Assembly (NCBI RefSeq): GCF_017094465.1
Contig: NZ_CP064791.1
Coordinates: forward strand, 1,922,001-1,986,000
From: Halapricum desulfuricans
GTDB lineage: Archaea; Halobacteriota; Halobacteria; Halobacteriales; Haloarculaceae
Reading direction: 5' to 3'
Length of the DNA: 64,000 nt
This document shows, piece by piece, positions 53,329 to 62,721 of this stretch. Position 1 is the first letter of the stretch. Each line of letters begins with the position of its first letter. The notes below the pieces were generated by a model. It was not told the DNA's origin and did not search any database. It saw nothing but the letters and a program-made list of their open reading frames with translations. Position numbers and translations under genes: made by a program.

Positions 53329-55430
53329 GCCAGGAGACCAGCGGAGATACCGAGCAGAGCGAGTTCGGCTTCCAGCAGTTCCCGTACGTCCAGGACGCAC
53401 CCGGACTGGACGAGGGGGAGCTCCGTGAGACCTACGGCTGGTTCCGGGGCTACTACAAGGCCCGTCCGCAACGACATTTCGACCTCCAGCAGCGGCTCAA
53501 TCAGGCCCGGTACGGCCAGAGCTTCGACGTCTATCTCGCCCGGAGCGCCTGGTATGCGGTGGCGGGCACGGCGACCGGTATCGTGCTCGGTCTCGTGGTC
53601 GCCTGGCTGCTCGCCGCGAGCGGTGCCGTCGAGGGGCTCACGAACCCCCTCGCCTACGACGGAGCTGTCGTCTACTACATCGCCGACCACAAGTCGCTGT
53701 TCGCCGGTTCGACGCTCGCGATCGTCTTCGCCGCGACATTCGGACTCGGGGCCTGGTATGTCCGATATCACTACCCGCGACTGGTTGTTTCGAGTCGCCG
53801 ACGAAACATCGACGTCACTCTGCCGCACGCGATCGTCTTCATGTACGCGCTCTCGCGTGGCGGGATGGACCTGCTCGAGACCTTCAGCGTGCTCGCTGAC
53901 TCCGAGGAGACCTATGGCGAGATCGCGAACGAGGCCGAGATGATCGTCCGCGAGGTGGAGTTCTTCGGCAACGACATGTATACCGCACTGCGGAACGTCC
54001 GCAACCTCACCCCGAGTGAGAACTTCGAGCGGTTCCTCGACGACCTCCTGGGCGTGCTCGATTCCGGGGGCGACGTCACGGTCTTCTTCGAGGACGAGTC
54101 CGAATCGTACCTCGAAGAGGCCCGTGACGAACAGCAGTCGTTCCTGGAAGTGCTGGCGCTGTTGAGCGAGTTCTTCGTCGTCCTGTTCGTCGCCGCGCCG
54201 CTTTTCGTCATCGTCATCCTTGTCGTGATGAGTCTGCTCGGCGCCCAGACCCTCACGGAGTTGACGCTGCTGGTCTACGTGATGCTCCCGCTTGCGATGG
54301 TCGGCTTTCTGGTCCTGCTGGATACCCTTTCGGAGCCGTACGTCCAGCCGGACGTCCACTTCGACGAGAAAGACGACGAGGTCGAGTCCGGCTTCGCGCT
54401 GCTGTGGGCGGTCGTCCGCGACACCCTCCCCGGCGTGGCTCCTAGACCGTCCGCCACGACGGCGATGCCCGCAGAACTGCAGTCCCGCCAGGGGAGCTAT
54501 CTCGCCCACCGCCGACGCCAAGTGCTGCGGGCGAGGCTCGCAGATCCGCTCTCCGCGTTCCGCTCGAAACCGGTCTGGACCGTGCTCGTCACGCTCCCGC
54601 TGGCCGTGCTGGTGGGTGCAGCGTTTGTCGCAGCCGGCATCGCGATGCCCACGTGGGACGCGATGCTCGAACGACCGGTCCCGACGACGACGTGGCTGTT
54701 CGTCGTGCCGCTTCTGGTCGTGCTCGTGCCGCTGTCGGCCTTCCACGAGCGCAAGCGCCGCCGCGAGCAGTACTTCGCCACCCGGTTTCCCGACACGCTC
54801 TCGATACTGGCCAGTGCCAACAAGATGGGTGTCCCCATCGACGACGCCCTCGACCTCGCCTCACGCTGGTCCAGCGGCCCGCTGTCCGAAGAGATGGTCA
54901 AGCTCCGCAACGACCTGCGCTGGAACTACGATACGCGTGGCGGACTGCGCGCGTTCGCCGATCGGGTCGGCGTCCCACAGCTGTCCCGGACGATGACCCT
55001 GATCGCCGAGGGGATCCGGTCGAGCACCGACGTCGCGACCGTCCTGAGTATCGCCGCCAGGGATACCAAAGAGCGGTTCAAACTCGATCGCGAGCGCCGC
55101 CAGGAGTTGAGCCCCTACATCGCCGTCGTCGTGATCGGGTTCCTCGTGTTCCTGCTCGTCGTGGTGTTGCTCGACAGCGCCTACCTGGCGCCGATCGCCG
55201 AGGCACAGGCCGAGCCGACCACGCCGACGACGGGGGAGTCGGAGCTGCCCATGTCGATGACAGGTGTCCCCGTCGCGGCGTACAAGGCGCTGTTCCTGCA
55301 CGCCGCGGTCGTCCAGGCCATCGGAAGCGGCGTCCTCGCCGGCAAGCTCGCCGACGACGACGCCTTTAGCGGCCTGAAATACAGCATCCTCCTGCTCGTC
55401 GTCGCTATCGCGGCGTTCGCGCTCATCTGA
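53325..55430 (+). CDS. Type IV pilus membrane platform protein (PilC/TadC type)
   Basis: 701 residues with two T2SSF-like domains and about nine TM helices. It serves as the membrane base on which the pilus grows, partnered with the ATPase it overlaps by 4 bases. Length is typical for archaeal fused PilC. Acidic soluble loops face the cytoplasm. Confidence 0.9.
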   Translation: MSQETSGDTEQSEFGFQQFPYVQDAPGLDEGELRETYGWFRGYYKARPQRHFDLQQRLNQARYGQSFDVYLARSAWYAVAGTATGIVLGLVVAWLLAASGAVEGLTNPLAYDGAVVYYIADHKSLFAGSTLAIVFAATFGLGAWYVRYHYPRLVVSSRRRNIDVTLPHAIVFMYALSRGGMDLLETFSVLADSEETYGEIANEAEMIVREVEFFGNDMYTALRNVRNLTPSENFERFLDDLLGVLDSGGDVTVFFEDESESYLEEARDEQQSFLEVLALLSEFFVVLFVAAPLFVIVILVVMSLLGAQTLTELTLLVYVMLPLAMVGFLVLLDTLSEPYVQPDVHFDEKDDEVESGFALLWAVVRDTLPGVAPRPSATTAMPAELQSRQGSYLAHRRRQVLRARLADPLSAFRSKPVWTVLVTLPLAVLVGAAFVAAGIAMPTWDAMLERPVPTTTWLFVVPLLVVLVPLSAFHERKRRREQYFATRFPDTLSILASANKMGVPIDDALDLASRWSSGPLSEEMVKLRNDLRWNYDTRGGLRAFADRVGVPQLSRTMTLIAEGIRSSTDVATVLSIAARDTKERFKLDRERRQELSPYIAVVVIGFLVFLLVVVLLDSAYLAPIAEAQAEPTTPTTGESELPMSMTGVPVAAYKALFLHAAVVQAIGSGVLAGKLADDDAFSGLKYSILLLVVAIAAFALI

Positions 55431-55432
55431 TC

Positions 55433-57046
55433 ATGATTCCGAACCACACCACTCAGTCCGATCGCCCACTCCGAATCGACAACCGCGCCGTCTCCGAAGT
55501 GATCGGCGCGATCCTCGTGTTCGCACTGCTGTTTCTCGTCCTGGCGCTGATCCAGCTCAACGCCGTCCCGGCCGCAAACAAGCAGGTCGAGTTCGAACAC
55601 GACCAGCGCGTCACCCAGGACATCCAGGCACTGCAGGACGGGATCTATCAGGTCGGTACGACCGGAAGCGGTGCGACCGTTTCGATCGAGACCGGCGTCG
55701 TCTATCCGGAACGGTTCTTCCTGTTGAACCCCAGTCCAGCCACCGGAGCGCTGTACACGACAGACGCACAACCGCTGACTATCCACAACGCTACCGCGGT
55801 CGGTAACGTCGGCGACTACTGGAACGGCTCGAAACAGACGTTCACGACGAAGGGGATCACCTACCAGCCGGGCTATAACGAACTCGGCAACCCGGGAACG
55901 CTCACCTGGGAGCACTCGATGTTATACTCCAGGTACGACGGCGGGCAGTTGTACTTCTACGACGGGACGGGTTTCATCGACGGGCGACAGATTCAGCTGA
56001 CGCTACTCGACGGGTCGCTCTCCTACGGTGGCCTCTCGACGTCAGTCCAGATTGCCCCCGTCAGCACGCGCACCGAGACGGTGACGATCCGTAATACGCC
56101 GGGCGAAGACCTCAGTATCGACATCGCGACCGGCCTCACGGCCGAAGAGTTCGCGGGCGTAGTCGACGCCGATCGCATCGATCGGATCGAGGAACGTGCC
56201 GACGGGCTCGCGCTGTACCTCGAAGACGGCGAGTACGAGTTGAGCATCGCGAAGGTCCGCGTCGGCCCGACGGCCACTCAGGAGCCGGGCCCGAGATACA
56301 TCACCGACGCCGCCGGCAACGGGACGAGCATCCCGGAGAACACGACCCAGCGGTTCACCGTCGTCGTCCGCGACGAGTACAACAACCCGGTGAGCGGCGT
56401 GCCGGTGACGACCACCCCGACCAACGCGGACCTGTTGGGATCGGTCGAACCCGTGGACACCTCTCTTACTGGTAGCGACGGCCGGACGACGTTCCGCTAC
56501 ACTGCCCCGGCGGACGTCGATGGCAACGAGGACGTCCGGATCAGGACATCGATGGGTGACGGCACCGATCCCGGCAATTCGATCGATGTCCTGGAGCAGG
56601 CTACGTTCCGACTGACCGTCGTCGATTCGGATCGCTCCGGCAGTCCATCGAACACGACTGACGACGGCGTGTCGAGAATCAATCCGGGTGACGACGCCGT
56701 CCAACTGACGGATATCGCCGCCCCTGGCCCGAGCAGTTCCCTCCTCAATCTGACGTTCCAAAACGAGGGCAACGAAGCGATGACGTTCGACAAGATCCGT
56801 CTCCTGTTCTTCCGGACGGACGACAACAACGTCGGGACGACACTCAATGTCACGTCGCCGGTCATCTCTGATGAGATTAAAGCGTATGCCGATTACACGG
56901 ACGTTCCCGACTTTACGATCCTGGACGGCGAGGAACTCACCGTCTCCTTCGAGGCGGACAAGACAGCAGTGAAAGGCGATTTCGTCGGGCTGTCCGTGCT
57001 ATTCACCGACGGAACAGTGAACAACTACTTCGCTGACATCCCGTGA
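55433..57046 (+). CDS. Large pilin-like surface protein with Ig-like domain
   Basis: 537 residues. Begins with a pilin-type N-terminus: RAVSEVIGAILVFALLFLVLA, a hydrophobic helix after a short basic leader, like archaeal pilins cut by prepilin peptidase. The remaining extracellular part is far larger than a normal pilin. Around residues 300-370 (TQRFTVVVRDEYNNPVSGVPV; GRTTFRYTAPADVDG) is a Big-1/invasin-type Ig-like domain. It begins 2 bases after pilC, so it belongs to the same operon. Likely a minor pilin or adhesin at the pilus tip. Confidence 0.8.
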   Translation: MIPNHTTQSDRPLRIDNRAVSEVIGAILVFALLFLVLALIQLNAVPAANKQVEFEHDQRVTQDIQALQDGIYQVGTTGSGATVSIETGVVYPERFFLLNPSPATGALYTTDAQPLTIHNATAVGNVGDYWNGSKQTFTTKGITYQPGYNELGNPGTLTWEHSMLYSRYDGGQLYFYDGTGFIDGRQIQLTLLDGSLSYGGLSTSVQIAPVSTRTETVTIRNTPGEDLSIDIATGLTAEEFAGVVDADRIDRIEERADGLALYLEDGEYELSIAKVRVGPTATQEPGPRYITDAAGNGTSIPENTTQRFTVVVRDEYNNPVSGVPVTTTPTNADLLGSVEPVDTSLTGSDGRTTFRYTAPADVDGNEDVRIRTSMGDGTDPGNSIDVLEQATFRLTVVDSDRSGSPSNTTDDGVSRINPGDDAVQLTDIAAPGPSSSLLNLTFQNEGNEAMTFDKIRLLFFRTDDNNVGTTLNVTSPVISDEIKAYADYTDVPDFTILDGEELTVSFEADKTAVKGDFVGLSVLFTDGTVNNYFADIP

Positions 57047-57120
57047 CCGACGGACGGGGTTCGGTGCAAGGTTAGTTCTTTCCCCGCGTTCCTGCGGCGA
57101 ATTATCGGAAAACAGATGCG

Positions 57121-57585
57121 CTACTCGATATTCTCGCCGTGATAGGACCCGTCGTAGGTGCCTTCGTGGTCGGCCTCGGCAAGGACGAGCTGGGCTATTC
57201 GTGCGCCCGTCTCGAGTTCGATGTCGTGATACACCTCCAGTAGCCCTTCACCGCGGCCCTCGTAGCCGGCGTCCCAGACCGCCGTATCCAGCATACAGGA
57301 GTTGCGAAGCAGCGACGATCGCGGATACAGAAAGCCGATGTGGCCCTCAGGTATCCGGATACGGTCGGCGTATCGCACGACGTATCCGCCGGGCGGGAGT
57401 CGGTAGACACCGTCGTCAGCCGCAACTTCCTCGCGCTCGCCGATCTCCTTGCCGTCAGTCCCGATCCGGCCGGGCGAGACCTGCTTGAAGACGGTATCGA
57501 GCGTGAGATCGACCCCGTTGGGCTGGACCTGCTCGGACGCGACGCTCCCCAGATGGTCGGCCACGAAGCCGCCACTTCTGAACAT
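57121..57585 (-). CDS. dut: dUTP diphosphatase (DCD/dUTPase family)
   Basis: 154 residues from ATG at 57585. PRSSLLRNSCMLDTAVWDAGYEGRGEGLLEV is the conserved trimeric dUTPase/dCTP deaminase core, with the C-terminal GTYDGSYHGEN. Removes dUTP and provides dUMP; bifunctional dCTP deaminase activity cannot be excluded. Start placement follows MFRSGGFVADHL. Confidence 0.9.
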   Translation of the reverse strand: MFRSGGFVADHLGSVASEQVQPNGVDLTLDTVFKQVSPGRIGTDGKEIGEREEVAADDGVYRLPPGGYVVRYADRIRIPEGHIGFLYPRSSLLRNSCMLDTAVWDAGYEGRGEGLLEVYHDIELETGARIAQLVLAEADHEGTYDGSYHGENIE

Positions 57586-57797
57586 ACCCACACAGGCGAC
57601 CACCGCCGACTAAACGACTCCGGTTCCCACGTCGCCGTCGGTCCGATCGAGATTGGTAGCCGTGTCGTTGCGGTCGATCCCGCATTAGACGTTCATCGTC
57701 TATTCATATCAACTATCGAAACCGCAAGACGGCATCGAGGCAGTTTTCGCGGCAACACGCGGGATTTATGTCGATCCGCGGCGGACTCGTAGACGTT

Positions 57798-59768
57798 ATG
57801 GGACAGACGCTCACGGAGAAAATCCTCTCCGATCACCTCGTCGAGGGCGAACTCGAGCCCGGCGAGGAGATCGGCATCGAGATCGATCAGGTCCTCACAC
57901 AGGACACGACAGGGACGCTGGTGTGGCTGCAGTTCGAGGCGCTGGATCTGGACGAGGTCCAGACGGAGCTGGCGGCACAGTACTGTGACCACCAGACTTA
58001 TCAATTCGACTTCAAGAACACGGACGACCACCGCTTCCTGCGATCGGCGGCGGGCAAGTTCGGCGCGCACTTCTCGCGGCCGGGCAACGGCATCTGCCAC
58101 AACGTCCACAAGGAGAACTTCGCGGCGCCGGGCAAGACGATGCTGGGCAGCGACTCCCACACGCCGACGCCGGGCGGGCTCGGCGAGTTGGCCATCGGGG
58201 CCGGCGGGCTGGACGTCTCGGTCGCGATGGGCGGCGGGGCCTACTACATCGACATGCCCGAAATCGTCAACGTCCGCCTGGAGGGCGAGTTGCCCGAGTG
58301 GGCGACCGCCAAGGACGTCATCCTCGAGTTGCTGCGCCGGCTCTCGGTCAAGGGCGGCGTCGGCAAGGTGCTAGAGTACACCGGTCCGGGCGTCGAGACG
58401 CTGAGCGTCCCCGAACGGACGACGATCACCAACATGGGGACGGAACTGGGTGCGACGACCTCGATCTTCCCGACCGACGAGAAGACCGAGGATTACCTCG
58501 AACGGCTGGGCCGCGGCGAGGACTACGAGGAGATCGGCCCCGATACAGACGCCGAATACCACGACGAGATCGTCGTCGATCTCTCGGAACTCGAACCGCT
58601 TATCGCCGAACCCTCGATGCCGGACAACATTGTGCCGGTGCGCGAGGCCGCCGGCCAGGACGTCGAGCAGGTCATGATCGGCTCCTGTACCAACGGCGGC
58701 TACGAGGACATCCTCCCGGCCGCGAAGATGCTCGAGGGCCGCGAGGTAAACAAGACGACCGAGATGATCGTCGCGCCCGGCTCGAAACAGGCCAGCGAGA
58801 TGCTCGCCCGCGACGGCTGGGCTTCCGAGCTGATGGCCGCCGGCGTGAACTTCTCGGAGTCGACCTGCGGTGCCTGTATCGGGATCGGCCACGTGCCGGC
58901 CTCCGATTCGGTGAGCCTGCGGACGTTCAACCGTAACTTCGAGGGCCGTTCCGGGCTGGAAGACGACAACGTCTACCTCTGCTCGCCGGAAGTCGCCGCC
59001 GCCGCAGCGATCAAAGGCGAGATCGTCGATCCGCGCGATCTGGCCGAGGAGCTCGGCGATATGGAAGCGCCGGGATTCGAGTTGCCGGACGTCTACGACG
59101 GCTCGAAAGCCGACCTCATCCCGCCGGAGGAGGCCGTCGACGACGAACTCGTGAAGGGGCCGAACATCGGCGACGTGCCGCTGAAGGACGAACTCGACGC
59201 CCACCTCGAAGGGCCGGCACTGCTGAAGATGGACGACAACATCACGACCGACCACATCATCCCGGCCACCCAGGACATCCTGATGTACCGGTCGAACATC
59301 CCCAAGCTCTCGGAGTTCACTCTCTCGCGGGTCGACGAGACCTTCGCCGACCGCGCCCTGGAGAGCGACGGCGGCTTCCTCGTCGCCGGCGAGAATTACG
59401 GCCAGGGCTCCTCGCGCGAACACGCGGCGCTGTGCCCGATGTACCTCGGTGTCGAGGGCGTACTCGCACAGAGCTTTGCCCGCATTCACAAGGCGAACCT
59501 GTTCAACTTCGGCCTGCTGCCCCTGGAGATCAACGAGGACACCTACGAGAAGATCGACCAGGGCGACGACATCGAGATCGTCGACGACGTGGCCGAGGCA
59601 GTCCGCTCGGGCCAGGAGGAGTTCACCATCCGCGTCAACGACGACTGGGAGGCGACCGGCTATCTCGACGCCTCCGAGCGCGAGCGTGAGATCCTCGCCG
59701 ACGGTGGAAAGCTCTCGCACACGAAAAAGCAGTACGAGCAGGAAGGCAACGCGCCGGCAGACGACTGA
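57798..59768 (+). CDS. acnA: Aconitate hydratase
   Basis: 656 residues from ATG at 57798 (MGQTLTEKIL). Iron-sulfur ligands in GSCTNGGYED and STCGACIG; active-site loops GSDSHTPTPGGLGEL and GQGSSREHAALCP near the swivel domain. Interconverts citrate and isocitrate in the TCA cycle. Short, bacterial/archaeal-type aconitase. Confidence 0.96.
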   Translation: MGQTLTEKILSDHLVEGELEPGEEIGIEIDQVLTQDTTGTLVWLQFEALDLDEVQTELAAQYCDHQTYQFDFKNTDDHRFLRSAAGKFGAHFSRPGNGICHNVHKENFAAPGKTMLGSDSHTPTPGGLGELAIGAGGLDVSVAMGGGAYYIDMPEIVNVRLEGELPEWATAKDVILELLRRLSVKGGVGKVLEYTGPGVETLSVPERTTITNMGTELGATTSIFPTDEKTEDYLERLGRGEDYEEIGPDTDAEYHDEIVVDLSELEPLIAEPSMPDNIVPVREAAGQDVEQVMIGSCTNGGYEDILPAAKMLEGREVNKTTEMIVAPGSKQASEMLARDGWASELMAAGVNFSESTCGACIGIGHVPASDSVSLRTFNRNFEGRSGLEDDNVYLCSPEVAAAAAIKGEIVDPRDLAEELGDMEAPGFELPDVYDGSKADLIPPEEAVDDELVKGPNIGDVPLKDELDAHLEGPALLKMDDNITTDHIIPATQDILMYRSNIPKLSEFTLSRVDETFADRALESDGGFLVAGENYGQGSSREHAALCPMYLGVEGVLAQSFARIHKANLFNFGLLPLEINEDTYEKIDQGDDIEIVDDVAEAVRSGQEEFTIRVNDDWEATGYLDASEREREILADGGKLSHTKKQYEQEGNAPADD

Positions 59769-59997
59769 TACGGTCGGTTGTATCCACGTCGGTGTATATC
59801 CGCACTCGATTTTTCGTGGTCGATCGACAGTGGCCGTGACGGCCTCACTCCGGACCCGGTGCGTGGGGGAGCAGCCCGGTGTGTGGTATGCCAGCATATT
59901 CTGTCCAGAAGGGTAGGCCATATATGCGACGGTACCGTATGTGCAGGTGACAACCAGCGTAGGCGGCCGATCGTACCCGCCACTCCCCCCAATAACT
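59769..59997. other. Intergenic region after aconitase
   Basis: About 230 bases with no supported gene. The T-rich CGATTTTTCGTGG at 59808-59820 may end the aconitase transcript. Confidence 0.45.
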
Positions 59998-60594
59998 ATG
60001 ACCAGTCGCGTATACCGACTCCACTCGACGCTCGAACTGCCGCTCGAAGACGTCTACTCGTTCTTCGAGGATCCGGATCTCCCCGAGGAGATCGAGGACG
60101 TAGAGATCACCAGACGGAACAACACGCTCATCCTGAGTGCTGTTGCCACCGACAGCAGCATGAGCAAGTACACGCCGACAGCCCAGCTGAAGGCGAGTGT
60201 CACCGAAAACCGGGTCTACGAGGAGGATCCGGAGGAGATGGACGGCCCAGGCCCCTCCCGAAGCGGGGGCGGTCCACAGTGGGGCACGTTCGAAGAGGAA
60301 GAGGAGGAGATCGAATCCGAACTGGTCGAGTACGCCTGTTTCAAGGGAGACCGCGAGACCGTCCTACAGAACACGGCCGTCCAGTACCCGATGTTCACCG
60401 TGCTTCGGGATGTCGCGAAGATCGCCGAAAAGGGGACGCTGACAGCCATCGTCGTCAACGAAGACGACGAGCTGGAAGCCGTCCGGATCGTCGATGGCGA
60501 GCAGCGACCCGCGACGATCACGGTCACCGAAGACCCCGCGGAGGATCAGGACGGTAGCGGCGTCGACTGGCGCAACAACGAATTTATCAGCTAG
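59998..60594 (+). CDS. Haloarchaeal acidic protein, DUF7110-like
   Basis: 198 residues: begins MTSRVYRLHSTLELPLEDV, then a DPDLPEEIEDVEI segment, an acidic Glu run in the middle (EEEEEEIE), and a closing acidic tail. I believe it belongs to a haloarchaea-only family (DUF7110). Function unknown. Its stop codon overlaps the stop of the opposite gene (CTAG). Confidence 0.68.
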   Translation: MTSRVYRLHSTLELPLEDVYSFFEDPDLPEEIEDVEITRRNNTLILSAVATDSSMSKYTPTAQLKASVTENRVYEEDPEEMDGPGPSRSGGGPQWGTFEEEEEEIESELVEYACFKGDRETVLQNTAVQYPMFTVLRDVAKIAEKGTLTAIVVNEDDELEAVRIVDGEQRPATITVTEDPAEDQDGSGVDWRNNEFIS

Positions 60595-62489
60595 ATCGGG
60601 TCTGCCGCCCGTCTCGCCTGTTCGTCATCAAGCAACAGCGACAGCGTCTTGCGCTGTGCGGTCCGGAGGTGCTGGAGGAACGTCGTCTGTGAGACGCCCA
60701 TCAGCTCCGCGATCTCCTCGCCGGTGTTCTCCCGTGGCCACTCGAAAAAGCCGCCGACGTAGGCCGTCCTGAGCGCTTCGAGCTGGCGGTCGGTCAACTC
60801 CGCTTGTAGTTGCGAGCGGACCTCCTGTTCGGTCCTGGCCGGGCGCTCGTGTTCGCGGCGTGCCAGCAGATCGATCCCCTCGTGATCGGCCGTCACGGAC
60901 TCGACGAGCGAGCGGACGTCGGTCCGCTGTGGGAACTCGACGGTGAGTCGCCCCTGACCGTCCTCGACCGTCTGCCCGGTCACGACGCCGCCGTGATCGA
61001 CAAGCGTCGATTCGACGCAGGTGTCGGCCAGATCAAGCCGGAAGAGTCCGCCGTCGTCGTGATCGCAGACAAAAGCCGCGTCCGCGATGGCCGGGACATC
61101 CTCGACCGTCGATTCGACGGCCGTCCTGTCACAGCCCGTCAGCGTGGCGTACGCGACGAGTCGGCCGTCCGGGGATCGAGAGAGGCGTTCAAGCGTCGCG
61201 TCGGCGTCCAGTTCCCTGGCGAGTGCACACACGCCACAGCCCTCCGCAAGCTGGAACTCCAGTTCGACGACGCTGTCGGCCATCAGCGCCTGCTTGCTCT
61301 CGGTGGCGTTGATCGCGTACGCGACCGTGTGGCCGAGTTCGACCAACACGTCGTCGTCGATCGCCTCGAACGCTCGCGGTTCGGTCGAGACGACTTCCAG
61401 CGCGCCGTAGACCATCCCGTCGTAGACCAGCGGAATCGCTGCGGCCGAACGGTAGCCTCGCTCGGCGAGAGCCGTCTGCCAGGCGTCTTCAGGATCGTCA
61501 CCGATGTCGTGGACGATCTGCGGTGACTCGGTCCGGATCGAGCGCTGCAGGATGTCTTCGTCGTCGCTGTCGTTGTGTGCGTCAACCAGGGCCTCGATCG
61601 CGTCGTCGTCGATCCCCGCGTGTGTGCTCGCACGGAGCGATTCGTTGACCATGTTCCGCGTGCCGATCCAGGCGAAGCTGTAGGGATCCGTTCCGGCGAA
61701 CTCCGCACAGACCGCACGCTCGATCTCGCCGCGGCTTTCGGCCTGGACGAGCGTCTGATTGACATCACGGAGAATCCGGTTGGTCGTGTTGAGCCGCTGG
61801 AGCTGGTCGTTCTGGCGCTGGATGCGCCGTTCGCGCTCCTTGCGCTCGGTCACGTCGGTGTCGACTGCGACGTACCGCTCGATCTCACCGCGCTCGTCGA
61901 TGATCGGCGCGATCGTCATATCGACCCAGCACTGTTCGCCGTCCTTGCGTTCGTTGACGATCTCGCCTTCCCAGACGTCGCCGTTCCGGACCGTTTCCCA
62001 CATCGATGCATAGAACGCCTCGTCGTGCTCACCGGACTTCCACATCCGGGGATTTTCGCCGATCACTTCCTCGCGATTGTACCCGGTCAACCCCTCGATC
62101 TCAGGGTTGGCGTACTCGATCGTCCCGTCGGTGTCAGTGATGAAGATGCCGTGACCGGCGTGGCGGATCGCCTTCCTGAACCCGCGGAGTTGGTCGTTTT
62201 TGGCCGTGAGACGTTCTTTCGTTTGCTGTTCCTGTCGGACGTACTGGGAGAGATAGTAGACCGTCAGTACGGCGAGTCCGCTGACAATCAGCCCAGGGAG
62301 TTCCTCGATCCCGGGATCGGCGACACTCAGCGTCAGTGCCTGTCGGACCGCCATCAGTGTCAACATCAGCGTGAGGAAGCCAAACCGGAGGTCCCGGACC
62401 CGATAGAGCAACAGCGCGGAGTAGCCGACGCCCACGACGCGAAGCGAGACCGAGAGCAGCGCGATCCCCAGCGGGAGCCAGTCGGTCAC
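60591..62489 (-). CDS. Membrane PAS-GAF-HTH-10 regulator
   Basis: 632 residues from GTG at 62489. About three TM helices in the first 85 residues, a PAS domain about 100-215 (GHGIFITDTDGTIEYANPEI), a GAF domain about 235-395, a Bat-type domain, and a C-terminal HTH-10 (LTDRQLEALRTAYVGGFF; ELMGVSQTTFLQHLRTAQR). A bacterio-opsin-activator family regulator with a membrane sensor. It diverges from the iron-sulfur/NrfD operon, so it may control it, by analogy to DmsR of Halobacterium. Confidence 0.9.
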   Translation of the reverse strand: MTDWLPLGIALLSVSLRVVGVGYSALLLYRVRDLRFGFLTLMLTLMAVRQALTLSVADPGIEELPGLIVSGLAVLTVYYLSQYVRQEQQTKERLTAKNDQLRGFRKAIRHAGHGIFITDTDGTIEYANPEIEGLTGYNREEVIGENPRMWKSGEHDEAFYASMWETVRNGDVWEGEIVNERKDGEQCWVDMTIAPIIDERGEIERYVAVDTDVTERKERERRIQRQNDQLQRLNTTNRILRDVNQTLVQAESRGEIERAVCAEFAGTDPYSFAWIGTRNMVNESLRASTHAGIDDDAIEALVDAHNDSDDEDILQRSIRTESPQIVHDIGDDPEDAWQTALAERGYRSAAAIPLVYDGMVYGALEVVSTEPRAFEAIDDDVLVELGHTVAYAINATESKQALMADSVVELEFQLAEGCGVCALARELDADATLERLSRSPDGRLVAYATLTGCDRTAVESTVEDVPAIADAAFVCDHDDGGLFRLDLADTCVESTLVDHGGVVTGQTVEDGQGRLTVEFPQRTDVRSLVESVTADHEGIDLLARREHERPARTEQEVRSQLQAELTDRQLEALRTAYVGGFFEWPRENTGEEIAELMGVSQTTFLQHLRTAQRKTLSLLLDDEQARRAADPI

Positions 62490-62721
62490 GGCTGACCACC
62501 CCGTCTATGTTTTGTTGGGTGCCAGTCCATACGCTATCGTTCCGGGCCGCGCCGATAAATGTCGCTCACTCGTTGTCAACTCGTGGGACCGAGCTGTATT
62601 GGCCCATCTGTAATAAAGGCCACCCCCGATCCAAGCGTTATTGGTAGTACGCTCTCCCCCCTGGCTGTGCTATCTCTACGTGTATGTCACAGCATCGACC
62701 GGGCTGGTCGGGTGTCTCCCG
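62490..62721. promoter_or_regulatory. Shared promoter region of the divergent regulator and Fe-S genes
   Basis: About 230 bases. CTGTAATAAAGG at 62609-62620 is the best TATA-like stretch seen in the direction of the iron-sulfur gene. No further gene is evident. Confidence 0.4.

Noticed and set aside
58371-59921. 516-codon open frame antisense to aconitase
   Set aside because: Mirror frame of a well conserved enzyme; no recognisable motif.
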